Below, in pieces: positions 24,926 to 34,030 of a DNA stretch of 64,000 nt; position 1 is the stretch's first letter; the number at the start of each line of letters is the position of its first letter. The DNA is from CAWBQO01 sp963790965. Lineage in GTDB: Bacteria > Bacteroidota > Rhodothermia > Rhodothermales > DASSAV01. The stretch is taken from NCBI GenBank assembly GCA_963790965.1, contig CAWBQO010000003.1, positions 310,001 through 374,000 on the forward strand, in the 5' to 3' direction. A program made the position numbers and the translations under genes. A model generated the notes under the pieces. It ran no database searches. It saw nothing but the letters and a program-made list of their open reading frames with translations, and had not been told where the DNA came from.

Positions 24926-26068
24926 TCATGACTGCGCGTCCTTTAACAACGTCTCGATGAGGCGGCGATTGGCTCGGGGAAAGGGATAGAGTACAAGCTC
25001 CGCCGGAGGCAGCCATGCTGAGGGACGCTCGAGTTCCTCGGGCACAGGCGTTACGGAGGCGCAGCGGAAGGCATGGAGCGTGATCTTGAAGTGCGTGTAA
25101 GCATGGCGAATCCGCGCGATCTGCCTTCCAACATTTACCTCGACGCCGACTTCTTCAAAGATCTCTCTTCGACAGGCCTCCTCCATCGTCTCTCCCGCTT
25201 CCTGCTTACCGCCGGGAAACTCCCAGAGTCCGCCAAGCAGCCCCTCCTCCGGCCGTCGCTGGATGAAAACGCAGCCGTCCTCTCGGTAGATCACGCCGAC
25301 GGCGATGTTGAAGTGGGGCACGGGCGCTTTGGGTCGCGAGACCGGGAAACGTTCCGGCGTTCCAAGCTCCCGCGCAAGGCAGACCTCCGACAGCGGGCAG
25401 TCCGGGCACGCCGGGCGAACGGGTGTGCAGACGGTTGCGCCCAGCTCCATCATTGCCTCGTTGAAGCGGCCCGGATCTTTCGCAAGCAGCAGCGAAGAGG
25501 CGAGTTGCAGCAAGCGACTCCGCGTTCGTCCGGCCTTTACATCGTCGTCGATGGCGAAAACGCGGGTGAGAACGCGAGCAACGTTGCCGTCCAGAACCGC
25601 AAGCGGCCGCGCGTACGCTATCGACAGCACCGCTGCTGCAGTGTACGGCCCGACGCCCGGCAAGGCGGAGAACGCCGCCTCCGTGTCCGGCACCCGCCCC
25701 GCGTGCTCCCGGACCACGATGCCGGTTGCCCGGTGCAAGTTTCGCGCCCTGCTGTAATAGCCGAGTCCTTCCCACTTGAGCAGAACGTCGTGAAGGTCTG
25801 CGGCCGCGAGTGACTCGAGCGTCGGGAAGGCCGCCATGAACCGCTCGAAGTACGGCGTGGCCTGATCAACGCGCGTTTGCTGCAGCATGACTTCGGAAAC
25901 CCAGATGCGGTACGGCGTGCGGTCCGTTCGCCACGGCAACGGTCTCGCTACCCGATCAAACCACTCCGGCAGTTTGCGGCGAAAGGCGTCGAGCGGGAGA
26001 ACGTCGGAAGAACGGCTGATCAAGACGGGTGCGGTGGTAAGATTGGCGCTGTGCCTACGGTACGCCAT
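24926..26068 (-). CDS. mutY: A/G-specific adenine glycosylase with intact Nudix-type C-domain
   Basis: Removes adenine opposite 8-oxoguanine. 380 residues. Seen: VSEVMLQQTRV with catalytic Glu59, the helix-hairpin-helix LPGVGPYTAAAVLSIAYARP, catalytic Asp160 in LAVLDGNVARVLTR, and the Fe-S ligands C-x6-C-x2-C-x5-C (CTPVRPACPDCPLSEVC). The C-terminal MutT-like domain keeps a complete Nudix box (G-x5-E-x7-REIFEEVGV), whereas many MutY proteins have lost it, so it might hydrolyse nucleotides as well as recognise 8-oxoG. Confidence 0.95.
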   Translation of the reverse strand: MAYRRHSANLTTAPVLISRSSDVLPLDAFRRKLPEWFDRVARPLPWRTDRTPYRIWVSEVMLQQTRVDQATPYFERFMAAFPTLESLAAADLHDVLLKWEGLGYYSRARNLHRATGIVVREHAGRVPDTEAAFSALPGVGPYTAAAVLSIAYARPLAVLDGNVARVLTRVFAIDDDVKAGRTRSRLLQLASSLLLAKDPGRFNEAMMELGATVCTPVRPACPDCPLSEVCLARELGTPERFPVSRPKAPVPHFNIAVGVIYREDGCVFIQRRPEEGLLGGLWEFPGGKQEAGETMEEACRREIFEEVGVEVNVGRQIARIRHAYTHFKITLHAFRCASVTPVPEELERPSAWLPPAELVLYPFPRANRRLIETLLKDAQS

Positions 26069-26159
26069 CGCCGCAGAGCGGGTTCGTCCGGTCTGAACAT
26101 CAATATCGCGTCGGCGTAAGGTTAGCTGCCTTGAAATTCATCAAGTTATCCCCGGCGAA

Positions 26160-27953
26160 GTGCTCTTGCAGAACCTCCGTATTGCGGGTCGAACCGGAGG
26201 CTTTCGCGGGCCGGCGCGAAGGGGTGTGCTCACGTTGGTCGCGTGGATCCTCCTGCTCTTTGGGAGCGGCGTGCTTGCGTCTGTTTCGGCGCTGGCACAG
26301 GTGCCGGGGAGCGCGCAGAGAACATGGCGCGCGACGGTTGGTGCGGACACGCTCCGGGGCGCGGGAATGCAGCCCGAGGCGGAAGTCCTGCGGTTGCTCG
26401 CGGACTCGGGGTACCCCTTTGCCCGGGTCCTTCGCACACGCATCGACAGCAGCACTTCCGGGCTGGTCACGTGGCTGCACGTCGAGCGCGGCCCGGAAGT
26501 GGTCGTGCGGGACCTCCAAATTACGGGCATCGCTTCGCTCGACGGCTCCTTCTGGACTTCTCGCTTTAAAACGCGCTCGGGCCGCGTTTTTGCTCCAGCC
26601 ACGCTGGAGCGTGACCTCGATTCGCTGCTTGGAGCCTATGAACGCGCCGGGTTCTTTCTTGCGCAAGCGGAAGTCACTTCCGTCCAGTTCGTCTCCGATG
26701 AGCCGCCGGAGGTGGATGTGCGGGTTACCGTTCGCGAAGGTGTACGCCCTGTTCTCGGCAGAATACTGCTGCCGGGATCGGAGCGCACGCGAGAAGCCTT
26801 CGCTGCTCGCCTTGTGGGGCTGAAGTCTGGCCAGGCCGTGAGGGCGTTCGATCCCGCACAGATTCGAGGCGATCTGGAAGCGTCTGGCGTGTTTCGGGAA
26901 GTTGGTGTGCCCACCGTGCAGGTTTATGGCGACTCCACCTTCGGGATCATCATACCGGTTGAGGATGTGCCGCCGGGCGTTTTCGACTTCGCGCTCGGCT
27001 ACCAGCCACCCTCCGGTGGTGCACGGGGCCGACTCGTGGGAAGCGGACATCTTGCGCTCAGAAACCTGCTCGGCTACGGACGCGCAGCATCGCTGCAGAT
27101 AGACCGGCTGCCGGGCCGCGTCAGCGTGGCGGATGCGCAGCTTTCCGATCCTTTCCTTTTTGGCTCGCCCGTCGGCGTGCAGGGCAGCTTCCATGGTCTG
27201 CAGGATTCGACGAACTTTGGAAAGCAGCAGCTTTCGGTGGGACTGAACTACCGCGTGGCCGCGGGCGCGAGGGCCATGCTCACGTTCGCGCGCGAACGAA
27301 CGCGGCCGGGGCAGACCGGCGCGTTGCTCACCGGCGGCCGGCAGTCGGTTGCGCGCGCGGACGCCTCGTTCTACGGGATCGGAGTGCGCGTTCAGCGCGT
27401 GGATAGGCTTTCGATGCCGAGAAAAGGGCTGCTGGCGGACTTGCTCGTCGAGCGCGGTCGGAAAGCTCGAAATGAACGCGTGGTAACTTCAGGTGATACC
27501 CTTCGCGTGGCGGCTTCATCGCGGCAGGATCGCGTTTCCGGAAGCTTGCGCGCTTTTCTGCCGGTGCGATCAACCGAGGTCATCGTTTTCGGCGCGGATC
27601 TGCGGATGCTCGTCAGCGATAGTTACGACCGCAGCGATCTCTTCCGGCTCGGCGGGGCGACCACGCTTCGCGGTTTCGACGAGCAGCGCTTCGAGGGCAG
27701 GGTCGTCGGGCGGGCGCTTCTCGAAGCCCGCCACGTGATCGACTATGGCTCCTACATCTTCGCGTTCATGGATGCGGGATACGTTCAGAATCCGCTGGGC
27801 GAAGGACGTGCCGCACGGCAGACGCCGATCGGGTTCGGCGCGGGCATCCAGTTTGAAACGAACCTTGGCTTACTCAATGCCTCCTACGCCATGAACCGGG
27901 AGGGAGGGAGGTTAAGCGGCCGCGTTCACATCGGCCTCTCCGTGGGGCTGTAA
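26160..27953 (+). CDS. BamA/TamA-family outer-membrane protein (short Omp85)
   Basis: About 597 residues from the GTG at 26160; the start is uncertain because no ATG lies near the signal peptide. An N-terminal hydrophobic segment (LTLVAWILLLFGSGVLA) ends in ALAQ. Two to three POTRA-like repeats follow (EVVVRDLQITGIASLDG, then VRPVLGRILLPGSERT), and the C-terminal half is a beta-barrel with the Omp85 motif LGGATTLRGFDEQRF. It is shorter than the BamA at 54837, so a TamA-like or accessory Omp85 role is likelier than the essential insertase. Divergent from mutY. Confidence 0.8.
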   Translation: MLLQNLRIAGRTGGFRGPARRGVLTLVAWILLLFGSGVLASVSALAQVPGSAQRTWRATVGADTLRGAGMQPEAEVLRLLADSGYPFARVLRTRIDSSTSGLVTWLHVERGPEVVVRDLQITGIASLDGSFWTSRFKTRSGRVFAPATLERDLDSLLGAYERAGFFLAQAEVTSVQFVSDEPPEVDVRVTVREGVRPVLGRILLPGSERTREAFAARLVGLKSGQAVRAFDPAQIRGDLEASGVFREVGVPTVQVYGDSTFGIIIPVEDVPPGVFDFALGYQPPSGGARGRLVGSGHLALRNLLGYGRAASLQIDRLPGRVSVADAQLSDPFLFGSPVGVQGSFHGLQDSTNFGKQQLSVGLNYRVAAGARAMLTFARERTRPGQTGALLTGGRQSVARADASFYGIGVRVQRVDRLSMPRKGLLADLLVERGRKARNERVVTSGDTLRVAASSRQDRVSGSLRAFLPVRSTEVIVFGADLRMLVSDSYDRSDLFRLGGATTLRGFDEQRFEGRVVGRALLEARHVIDYGSYIFAFMDAGYVQNPLGEGRAARQTPIGFGAGIQFETNLGLLNASYAMNREGGRLSGRVHIGLSVGL

Positions 27954-28009
27954 CTGGTGGTCTGCCGGCCTTATCTTCGGCGCTATCCCATTACCGGACT
28001 GAAGAGAGG

Positions 28010-28735
28010 ATGACTACTACTTTTTACGCGCCCCCGTCCTGTTTTCACGGCGACCGCGTTGTGCTTCCGCCGGAGGAGGCGCAGCACGCCGTTCGTGTGC
28101 TCCGCGCGCGCGCGGGCGATGAGGTGCAGATCGTGGACGGTGAGGGTAACTGGTTCGTCGCGCGACTGGATCACGTGTCGCGAACAGGCGCCTCGGCCAT
28201 CGTCGCGTCTCACGAGCAGAGGCGCGGAGAGCCGAGCTACCGGCTGACGCTCTATGTTGCGCCGCTGAAGAACGCCGGCCGGTATGAGACCTTTTTAGAA
28301 AAAGCGGTCGAGCTTGGCGTCTCCCGCATCGTGCCGATAATTACGGAGCGTACAGAGCGAGTCTCGCTGAAGATGAAGCGGGCCGAAAGCATCTTGATCG
28401 CCGCCATGAAGCAGTGCGGCCGAAGCAGGCTGACGGAGTTGAACGATCTGGTATCCTTCGACCAGGCGATCGCGGAGCCGGAGGGCGCGGCGCGCTTGCT
28501 CTGTCATGAAGCCGCCCCCGAGAGAGCGTCGATTGCCCGAGCGCTGGAAGAAGTGCGCGGCGAGCGATCACTGGCCGTGTTCATCGGCCCTGAAGGCGGC
28601 TTCACGGAAGGCGAAGTCTTGGCTGCCCGTTCGGCGGGGTACGCCATCGTCTCCATCGGCGAACGACGGCTTCGGGCGGAAACGGCGGCGATCACGGCGG
28701 CGGCGGCGGTGCTGCTGAGCCGGATGCGCGAATGA
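28010..28735 (+). CDS. rsmE: 16S rRNA (uracil1498-N3)-methyltransferase
   Basis: 241 residues: an N-terminal PUA-like domain (FHGDRVVLPPEEAQHAVRVL) and a SPOUT-type knotted methyltransferase. Seen: KNAGRYETFLEKAVELGV, ERTERVSLK, and the SAM-binding FIGPEGGFTEGEV and RRLRAETA motifs, all characteristic of RsmE. Methylates U1498 in the 30S decoding centre. It begins 57 bp after the Omp85 gene. Confidence 0.95.
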   Translation: MTTTFYAPPSCFHGDRVVLPPEEAQHAVRVLRARAGDEVQIVDGEGNWFVARLDHVSRTGASAIVASHEQRRGEPSYRLTLYVAPLKNAGRYETFLEKAVELGVSRIVPIITERTERVSLKMKRAESILIAAMKQCGRSRLTELNDLVSFDQAIAEPEGAARLLCHEAAPERASIARALEEVRGERSLAVFIGPEGGFTEGEVLAARSAGYAIVSIGERRLRAETAAITAAAAVLLSRMRE

Positions 28736-28864
28736 ACCGGCCCTTCCAAGAAGCCCGCCGCGTCAACGAGCCGTGTTCGTGAAAAAGGGAAGCAGAAGCA
28801 GTCGGAGGGACCCTCGCTCACAAAGGCTCGTTCTTCGGGCGTCAACTACTATCACCACAACGCT

Positions 28865-29422
28865 ATGGCCATGCCGATAGATCATCTTAAAGAAGATGGA
28901 CTCGATTCCGAACAGCTGGTAGACGGCAAGTTGCTGAAGGTCTACCGGGATCGCGTGCGGCTTCCGTCCGGGGGCGAGTCGGTGCGCGAGTGGATCAACC
29001 ACCCGGGGGCATCGGCGGTGGTGCCGCTATTTGAGGACGGGTCGACGCTGCTCGTGCGGCAGTTCCGATATCCGCCTCGCCGGGTGTTTCTGGAAGTACC
29101 GGCGGGCAAGCTCGACGAAGAAGGGGAGTCCCCGGAGAAGGTCGCCAAGCGGGAGTTGAAGGAGGAGACCGGCTGGACGACCAGCAATCTCAGGCATCTC
29201 GGCTCGCTCTATCCGTGCATCGGGTACAGCAACGAGATCATCCACTTCTATCTGGCAGAGGGGCTGGAAGAAGGTGAGCAGGAACTCAGCCACGGAGAAG
29301 CCCTCGATGTTATCCGGCTTCCTTTTAGGGAAGCGGTGGAAAAAGCGCGTTCAGGCGAGATCCTGGACATGAAAACGGTCACGGCACTCCTATTTGCCGA
29401 GGCTCACCTGGCAAAGCGGTAG
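28865..29422 (+). CDS. NUDIX hydrolase, ADP-ribose pyrophosphatase type
   Basis: 185 residues with a Nudix box: GKLDEEGESPEKVAKRELKE then ETGW, preceded by VRQFRYPPRRVFLEVPAG. The length, the 'RQ.R.p......E.PAG' lead-in and the YPCIGYSNEIIHFYLAEGL segment match ADP-ribose/NDP-sugar pyrophosphatases (NudF type). Probably hydrolyses ADP-ribose or ADP-sugars, which could touch the ADP-glucose pool, but this is inference. Confidence 0.88.
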   Translation: MAMPIDHLKEDGLDSEQLVDGKLLKVYRDRVRLPSGGESVREWINHPGASAVVPLFEDGSTLLVRQFRYPPRRVFLEVPAGKLDEEGESPEKVAKRELKEETGWTTSNLRHLGSLYPCIGYSNEIIHFYLAEGLEEGEQELSHGEALDVIRLPFREAVEKARSGEILDMKTVTALLFAEAHLAKR

Positions 29423-29532
29423 GTCGCGGCGGAAGCCCTCAAATCCGTACGGGTTCGTCGGCACTATTTGAATTCCTGCCGATTGTTCTTAAATTGTAAA
29501 GCTCGACTCAATCTATATCAGGGGCATTTCGG

Positions 29533-29886
29533 ATGTTTTCCTTTCTTGTAGTTCTCATCGCGCTGATTGCGCTTTTCTTGATCCTCGTTGTGCTCGTGCA
29601 GAGCGGAAAGGGCGGAGGTCTTGCCGGTATCGCAGCCGGCGGCGCTACGACGCAGATCCTTGGCGCAAGGCAGGCTCCCGACGTGCTCGAAAAGGCAACC
29701 TGGTTTTCGGCAGCGGCGTTCATCGTGCTCTGCATCTTGACGAACTTCTTCATCGGCGGCAGCACGGACGCGCAGGAAAGCGTCATTCAGCAGCGCGCGC
29801 GTGGCGCTCAGACGGAACAGGTGACGCCGGTTCTCCCGCCGGCCGGCAGCGACGCTCAGCCCGTTGCGCCCCCTGCCGCTGAGTAA
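29533..29886 (+). CDS. secG: Preprotein translocase subunit SecG
   Basis: 117 residues: two transmembrane helices (FLVVLIALIALFLILVVLVQ and AAAFIVLCILTNFFIG) joined by the cytoplasmic SGKGGGLAGIAAGGATTQI loop that marks SecG, and a longer polar Gln/Pro-rich periplasmic tail. Works with SecYE in protein export. Followed by its own intrinsic terminator. Confidence 0.95.
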   Translation: MFSFLVVLIALIALFLILVVLVQSGKGGGLAGIAAGGATTQILGARQAPDVLEKATWFSAAAFIVLCILTNFFIGGSTDAQESVIQQRARGAQTEQVTPVLPPAGSDAQPVAPPAAE

Positions 29887-29908
29887 TCCGCTCCGGTTCT
29901 AAAAGCTT

Positions 29909-29945
29909 ACGGCCGCCTCGCATCCCGTCGAGGTGGCCGTTTTGC
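29909..29945 (+). terminator. Terminator of secG
   Basis: Stem ACGGCCGCCTCG / CGAGGTGGCCGT around a short loop, followed by TTTTGCG on the plus strand, 23 bp after the secG stop. It stands back to back with the rnpB terminator. Confidence 0.85.
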
Positions 29946-29960
29946 GTTGGCACGTGCCCC

Positions 29961-29995
29961 AAAAAAAGCGGACACCCCCGAGAGGATGCCCGCTT
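29961..29995 (-). terminator. Terminator of RNase P RNA
   Basis: On the minus strand a stem (AGCGGGCATCC / GGGTGTCCGCT, with G-U pairs) is followed by a run of seven T. It sits directly downstream of the RNase P RNA 3' end. Confidence 0.88.
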
Positions 29996-30001
29996 CGCGA
30001 C

Positions 30002-30403
30002 GCGCGCCGAACTGTAAGCCGAATTCTGTTCCTCCGGCGCGCACCGCAACGCCTCCGGAAGACGGCCATCATTTATCTGGGACCGCCGTCACCGGCGGAC
30101 TCGAGCAGCCTACCCGCTCCCTTCGGCGGGCCGCTTTATGCAGAACGCGAGGTCCTGCGCGGGAGCTGTTTGGCCTTGCACCCCGTGAGGTTTACCCAGC
30201 CGCACCGGTCGCCCGGTACGCTGGTAGGCTCTTACCCTACCGTTTCACCCATCACCGGCCCCGCGGCCGGCTGGTCTGCTCTCTGTTGCACTTGCTGTCG
30301 CCCCGCGAGCGGAGCGCCTTCCTGTTAGGAAGCACGGTGCCCTGTGGTGTTCGGACTTTCCTCATCCCGACAACGTCGGAACGCGATGACCCGTTCGGCG
30401 CAA
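30002..30403 (-). ncRNA. rnpB: RNase P RNA, bacterial type A
   Basis: Catalytic RNA of RNase P, which trims tRNA 5' leaders. Seen on the minus strand: the conserved GAGGAAAGTCCG (30352-30363), the ACAGAATTCGGCTTA box near the 3' end (30015-30029), and GGGTAAACCTC in the middle. The ends were set by a perfect 9-bp P1 helix: GCGCCGAAC at the 5' end (30393-30401) pairs with GTTCGGCGC at the 3' end (30004-30012). About 402 nt. Several open frames cross this region and are spurious. Terminator at 29961-29995. Confidence 0.95.
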
Positions 30404-30437
30404 GCGCACTACCCGCAGGTGCGTCCATCCGTTCCTG

Positions 30438-31211
30438 CTAAACCAGGCTCGGATCGTCGCCAAACTCGCGGACGGTCTCCTCAAACAACTCGCTGTCAAC
30501 GATGATGCGCCCGGTGTGCTCGCACGGAATGATGCGCGTACGCTGGCGAATCTCGACCTGGCGCTGCGGTGGGACCGCGAATCCGGCGGCGGCACCGCGC
30601 TCGAGGGCAACAACGGCGCGTCCGTCCTTCAAGCGGTTACGAAGCCCGTCATAAGCGCGCAGATAGCGCTTGTCGACAGACTTGGCCGCCTCTTTGCGAC
30701 GCTCTTCCAGTTCAGACTGCTCTTGCTTCGTGTCCTGGAGGACTTCACTCAGCTCGTTTCGCTTCTCAACGAGCATGGCGTCAAGATCAGCGAACCGCGC
30801 TTCCGCCTCTTCGATTGCGGATCCGAGCGTCGGGACGGTCGTGTCGAGGTGCTCGATACGCGCGTGTCCGTCGAGAATACGCTGCCGCTGCGCCTCGATC
30901 TCCTTGGTCAGCGCGTCATACTCGCGGTTGTTGCGCACTTGAAGCTGCTGTTCCTCGTACTTCTTGATCAGCGATTCGGCGTCGCGGATGTCGTGTTCCG
31001 CGCGGGCGCGGTTGGCCCCGCTATCGGCCTGCTCCGTCTTATGATTGCGAACGCGCGTCTCAAGCCCCGCCTTCTCGTCTTCCAGATCGCGAATCTCATC
31101 GGGAAGGTCGCCGCGAAGCTTGCGGACCTGATCGATGCGGCTGTCGATATATTGGAGGCGGATCAACGCCTTGAGTTGTTCTCCAATTCCTGTCTCTTGA
31201 ATGGCTGGCAT
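30438..31211 (-). CDS. Coiled-coil protein of the DUF164/C4 zinc-ribbon family, ribbon degraded
   Basis: 257 residues: a long charged coiled coil (about 10-190) followed by a C-terminal segment aligning with the family's zinc ribbon. The framing residues remain (VPPQRQVEIRQRTRIIPCEH then TGRIIV), but the first CxxC is replaced by AAAGF and the last Cys by Thr, leaving one of four ligands. Family members have been tied to ribosome or nucleic-acid roles; function here unknown. The stop lies about 35 bp upstream of the rnpB 5' end. Confidence 0.82.
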   Translation of the reverse strand: MPAIQETGIGEQLKALIRLQYIDSRIDQVRKLRGDLPDEIRDLEDEKAGLETRVRNHKTEQADSGANRARAEHDIRDAESLIKKYEEQQLQVRNNREYDALTKEIEAQRQRILDGHARIEHLDTTVPTLGSAIEEAEARFADLDAMLVEKRNELSEVLQDTKQEQSELEERRKEAAKSVDKRYLRAYDGLRNRLKDGRAVVALERGAAAGFAVPPQRQVEIRQRTRIIPCEHTGRIIVDSELFEETVREFGDDPSLV

Positions 31212-31343
31212 AAGCTACTATACTATTCTCTGCTGCGGTTACATGCGCCTGGTGAATCAGACAAAGAACGGCTCAGCATGTGAAATGTTCGTCAGCCCCC
31301 CACGTCGATCGGCTTACCTCGACCTCGGCGGCGGGGAGCGTCT

Positions 31344-32489
31344 TTAGCTCGCGATGAAGACCTGCATCGCGCTCGTGCGCACGCCGGTTATCTTACAGGA
31401 TACTGTCGGGAAGCGCGCCGTCAGGTATCGGTGCAGCATGTTTTCCGTTCGCTGCTCCGTTTCATAATGCCCCGCGTCTATGAAGGCAATGCGCGGGTGG
31501 CCTTTGGCGTCATAAACATCGAAGAACTGGTGGTACTTGATGTCGGCCGTCACGAAGGCGTCGGCACCGGCTCTCAAGGCGTCTTCCAGAAACTCGCTGC
31601 AGGAGCCACCGGCAACGGCCACACGTTCCACGCGGGCCGTCAAGTCTCCTGCGAAGCGGAGGGCCGGGGTGCCAAGCCGCGTTGCCGTTCGCTGAAGAAA
31701 ATCGGACAGCGCCTCCGGTTCGGGAAGCCGGCCAACGGCTCCAAGTCCGAATCGCGTGCTTGCCTGCTGGACGGGGTAAACGTCGCACGGCACTTCCTCA
31801 TACGGGTGGGCTTCCCGGAGAGCCGCCGTGGCGCGATCGAGATCCCATCGGTCGACCTCTATCTCGATCCGGTGCTCGGCAACCCGCTGGAGATCGCCAC
31901 CGAGCCGGCCGATAAAAGGCTTCGACTCCTTGCCGGGACGGAAAAAGCCGTGGCCGGACAGCTCAAAGGAGCAGTCCGTGTAGTCCCCGATGACGCCCGC
32001 ACCTGCACGGGCAAGGCTCTCCCGCACGGCCTCTGCGTGCGACTCGGGAACGAACGTTACGAGCTTGAAGCGCTGTTCCGGGTAAGGGCTGAGGAGGCGC
32101 AGATCTGTGAGGCCGAGTTGTTCGCCGAGCGCGAACGAGACGCCTCCGGGAGCGGCGTCGAGATTGGTGTGAATGCAGTAAAGGGCCAGATCCCGGCGGA
32201 CGAGCTCGTAGGCAAGGCCGCCCGGCCCCGGCTCCGGCCTCAGCCCTTTGAGCGGCTTAAAGATTAAGGGATGATGGGTGATGATCAGGTCGGCGGAAAA
32301 GGCAGCGGCTTCTTCCACCACTCCATGCGTGAGGTCGAGCGCGATCAAGACCCGATCTACAACGCGGCTGCCATCGCCCACTTGCAGGCCGACATTGTCG
32401 TACGAAAGGGCAGAGCCGCGCGGTGCCCACCTTTCGAGGGCTGCAGCAATTTCGCTGATCGTTACTGCACTCATCGTGGAGGGCTTCAT
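31344..32489 (-). CDS. Nif3-like dinuclear metal centre protein
   Basis: 381 residues from the ATG at 32489 (an ATG at 32474 is also possible; the longer frame to 32621 lacks family character). Two Nif3 domains flank a PII/CutA-like insert. Metal-binding motifs: ITHHPLIFKPLKG, HTNLDAAPGGVS, TADIKYHQFFD and DAGHYETEQ. Family members include GTP cyclohydrolase I type 2 (NIF3/YbgI), but the activity is debated. The insert (about 130-230) is the long form common in Bacteroidota. Coding continues 8 bp downstream of the UMF1 transporter gene. Confidence 0.9.
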   Translation of the reverse strand: MKPSTMSAVTISEIAAALERWAPRGSALSYDNVGLQVGDGSRVVDRVLIALDLTHGVVEEAAAFSADLIITHHPLIFKPLKGLRPEPGPGGLAYELVRRDLALYCIHTNLDAAPGGVSFALGEQLGLTDLRLLSPYPEQRFKLVTFVPESHAEAVRESLARAGAGVIGDYTDCSFELSGHGFFRPGKESKPFIGRLGGDLQRVAEHRIEIEVDRWDLDRATAALREAHPYEEVPCDVYPVQQASTRFGLGAVGRLPEPEALSDFLQRTATRLGTPALRFAGDLTARVERVAVAGGSCSEFLEDALRAGADAFVTADIKYHQFFDVYDAKGHPRIAFIDAGHYETEQRTENMLHRYLTARFPTVSCKITGVRTSAMQVFIAS

Positions 32490-32497
32490 CGCAAGAG

Positions 32498-33874
32498 TTA
32501 TTGAGACGGAAGGTCGATAGGAGAGGCTGCTTGCGCAACGCGGGAGCCTTCCTGCTCGTCCACGCGCAACATCAGCAGGGCACCGATGACAAAGAAAAGG
32601 AGCAGCGTTGCGAGTCCCCACCGCTGGCTGCCGGAAACCTGCGTAGCGATTCCGAGCAGCAGCGGGCCGAGAAAGGAGGTCGCTTTACCCGAGAAAGCAT
32701 AGAACCCGTAGAACTCATTCTCCTTGTCGGACGGCACAAAGCGCCCCATGAGCGAGCGGCTGGCGGACTGGTTGGGTCCGACGAGCAGGCCGATGCTCAG
32801 TCCGGCAACCCAGAAGAGCGTGGTGCTCGTCGTCGACAGCGCGAGGAGTGTTGCGGCAAACAGGCCAATGAGGCTGATCACGATGGTAGACTTTCCGCCG
32901 AGCCGGTCGTCGATGAAGCCGAAGGCGTACGCCCCCAGTCCGGCGGATATGTTGATGGCGATGCCGAACACCATGATCTGCTCGAACGTAAAGCCGAACG
33001 TCCCCGCCGCATAGATACCGCCGAAAGAGAAGACCGTGACAAGGCCGTCGTTATAGATCAACCGGGCGAGAAGCAGGCGAAACACCTGCCTGTAGCGACG
33101 CACCTCGGAGAACGTCTCGCCCAGCTCGCGCGCCGCATTGCGCAAGAGAACGCGCGCCTTCGGCGGACTTTCCGGTCGCCTTTCCTTCACATAGAGAAAC
33201 AGGGGAAGGCTGAACACCGCGAACCATCCCGCTACGAGCAGGTTGGTAGCCCGTATGTTCGCGCCTGTTTCCTTCAGCAGGCCGAACGGCGGCGCGTCGG
33301 GGTAGACGAGCACGAGCAGCGCTATGACGAGGCAGAGCAGCCCGCCGACATAGCCGGCCGCCCAGCCGTACCCTGAAATGCGGCCGATACGGTCTGGCGG
33401 CGCGACCTCCGGCAGATAGGCATTGTAGAAAACGTTCGCAAGTTCAAACGCGACATTCGCGATCACGAAGAGCGACAGGGCCGTCCATATTTGCCCCGGT
33501 TGAGGGAAAAACAGGAAGCCGGTCGCAAGGATGCAAACGATGGTTGCCGTCGCCAGGAAGCGTTTGCGGTAGCCTCCGCGGTCCGCTATGGCACCAATGA
33601 ACGGCGATGTGATCGCAACGACGAGCGCGGTGATGGTGATTGCGCGCGACCAGAGCGCCGTGCCGATGACTTCGTTCGAAGCCATCGCCTTCGCGAAATA
33701 GGTGCCGTATATGAACGTCACGACGAGCGTGGTGAACGATGAGTTCGCCACGTCGTATAGCGCCCAGCTTATCACGCTGCGGCGGTCGTAGGCTCTTGCG
33801 GTTGTGCTCAAAAGGGCAGCGGTGCCTGTAAAAGAGTGGATGGGAAGATACCGAATCGGCTCGATCACCGGCAA
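32498..33874 (-). CDS. MFS transporter, UMF1/Atg22-like family
   Basis: 458 residues with about 12 transmembrane helices. Seen: SVISWALYDVANSSFTTLVV near the N-terminus (the UMF1 'WalYDwAnS.f' signature), ADRGGYRKRFLA (the MFS loop 2-3 motif) and FYNAYLPEVAPPDRIGRISG. UMF1 proteins relate to yeast Atg22, an amino-acid effluxer; the bacterial substrate is unknown. The start is a TTG at 33872-33874, so the extreme N-terminus is uncertain. Upstream of and probably cotranscribed with the Nif3-like gene. Confidence 0.88.
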   Translation of the reverse strand: MPVIEPIRYLPIHSFTGTAALLSTTARAYDRRSVISWALYDVANSSFTTLVVTFIYGTYFAKAMASNEVIGTALWSRAITITALVVAITSPFIGAIADRGGYRKRFLATATIVCILATGFLFFPQPGQIWTALSLFVIANVAFELANVFYNAYLPEVAPPDRIGRISGYGWAAGYVGGLLCLVIALLVLVYPDAPPFGLLKETGANIRATNLLVAGWFAVFSLPLFLYVKERRPESPPKARVLLRNAARELGETFSEVRRYRQVFRLLLARLIYNDGLVTVFSFGGIYAAGTFGFTFEQIMVFGIAINISAGLGAYAFGFIDDRLGGKSTIVISLIGLFAATLLALSTTSTTLFWVAGLSIGLLVGPNQSASRSLMGRFVPSDKENEFYGFYAFSGKATSFLGPLLLGIATQVSGSQRWGLATLLLFFVIGALLMLRVDEQEGSRVAQAASPIDLPSQ

Positions 33875-34030
33875 CTAAACGCAAGCGATTCCCCGATCTG
33901 AACCCGGCGCGCCAAATAGCCGCAGCGTTCACACGAACCGGAGGCGCAACCGGGCCGCCATAGAACAGGCTCCGGGCATCTACGATACGGACCGACCTAC
34001 GCGGCCCTGTTCAGCCGGGTATTTCCCGCG

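Noticed and set aside
29933..30441. Several open frames of 130-165 codons
   Set aside because: They cross the RNase P RNA, which has its conserved boxes, a perfect P1 helix and a terminator on the minus strand.
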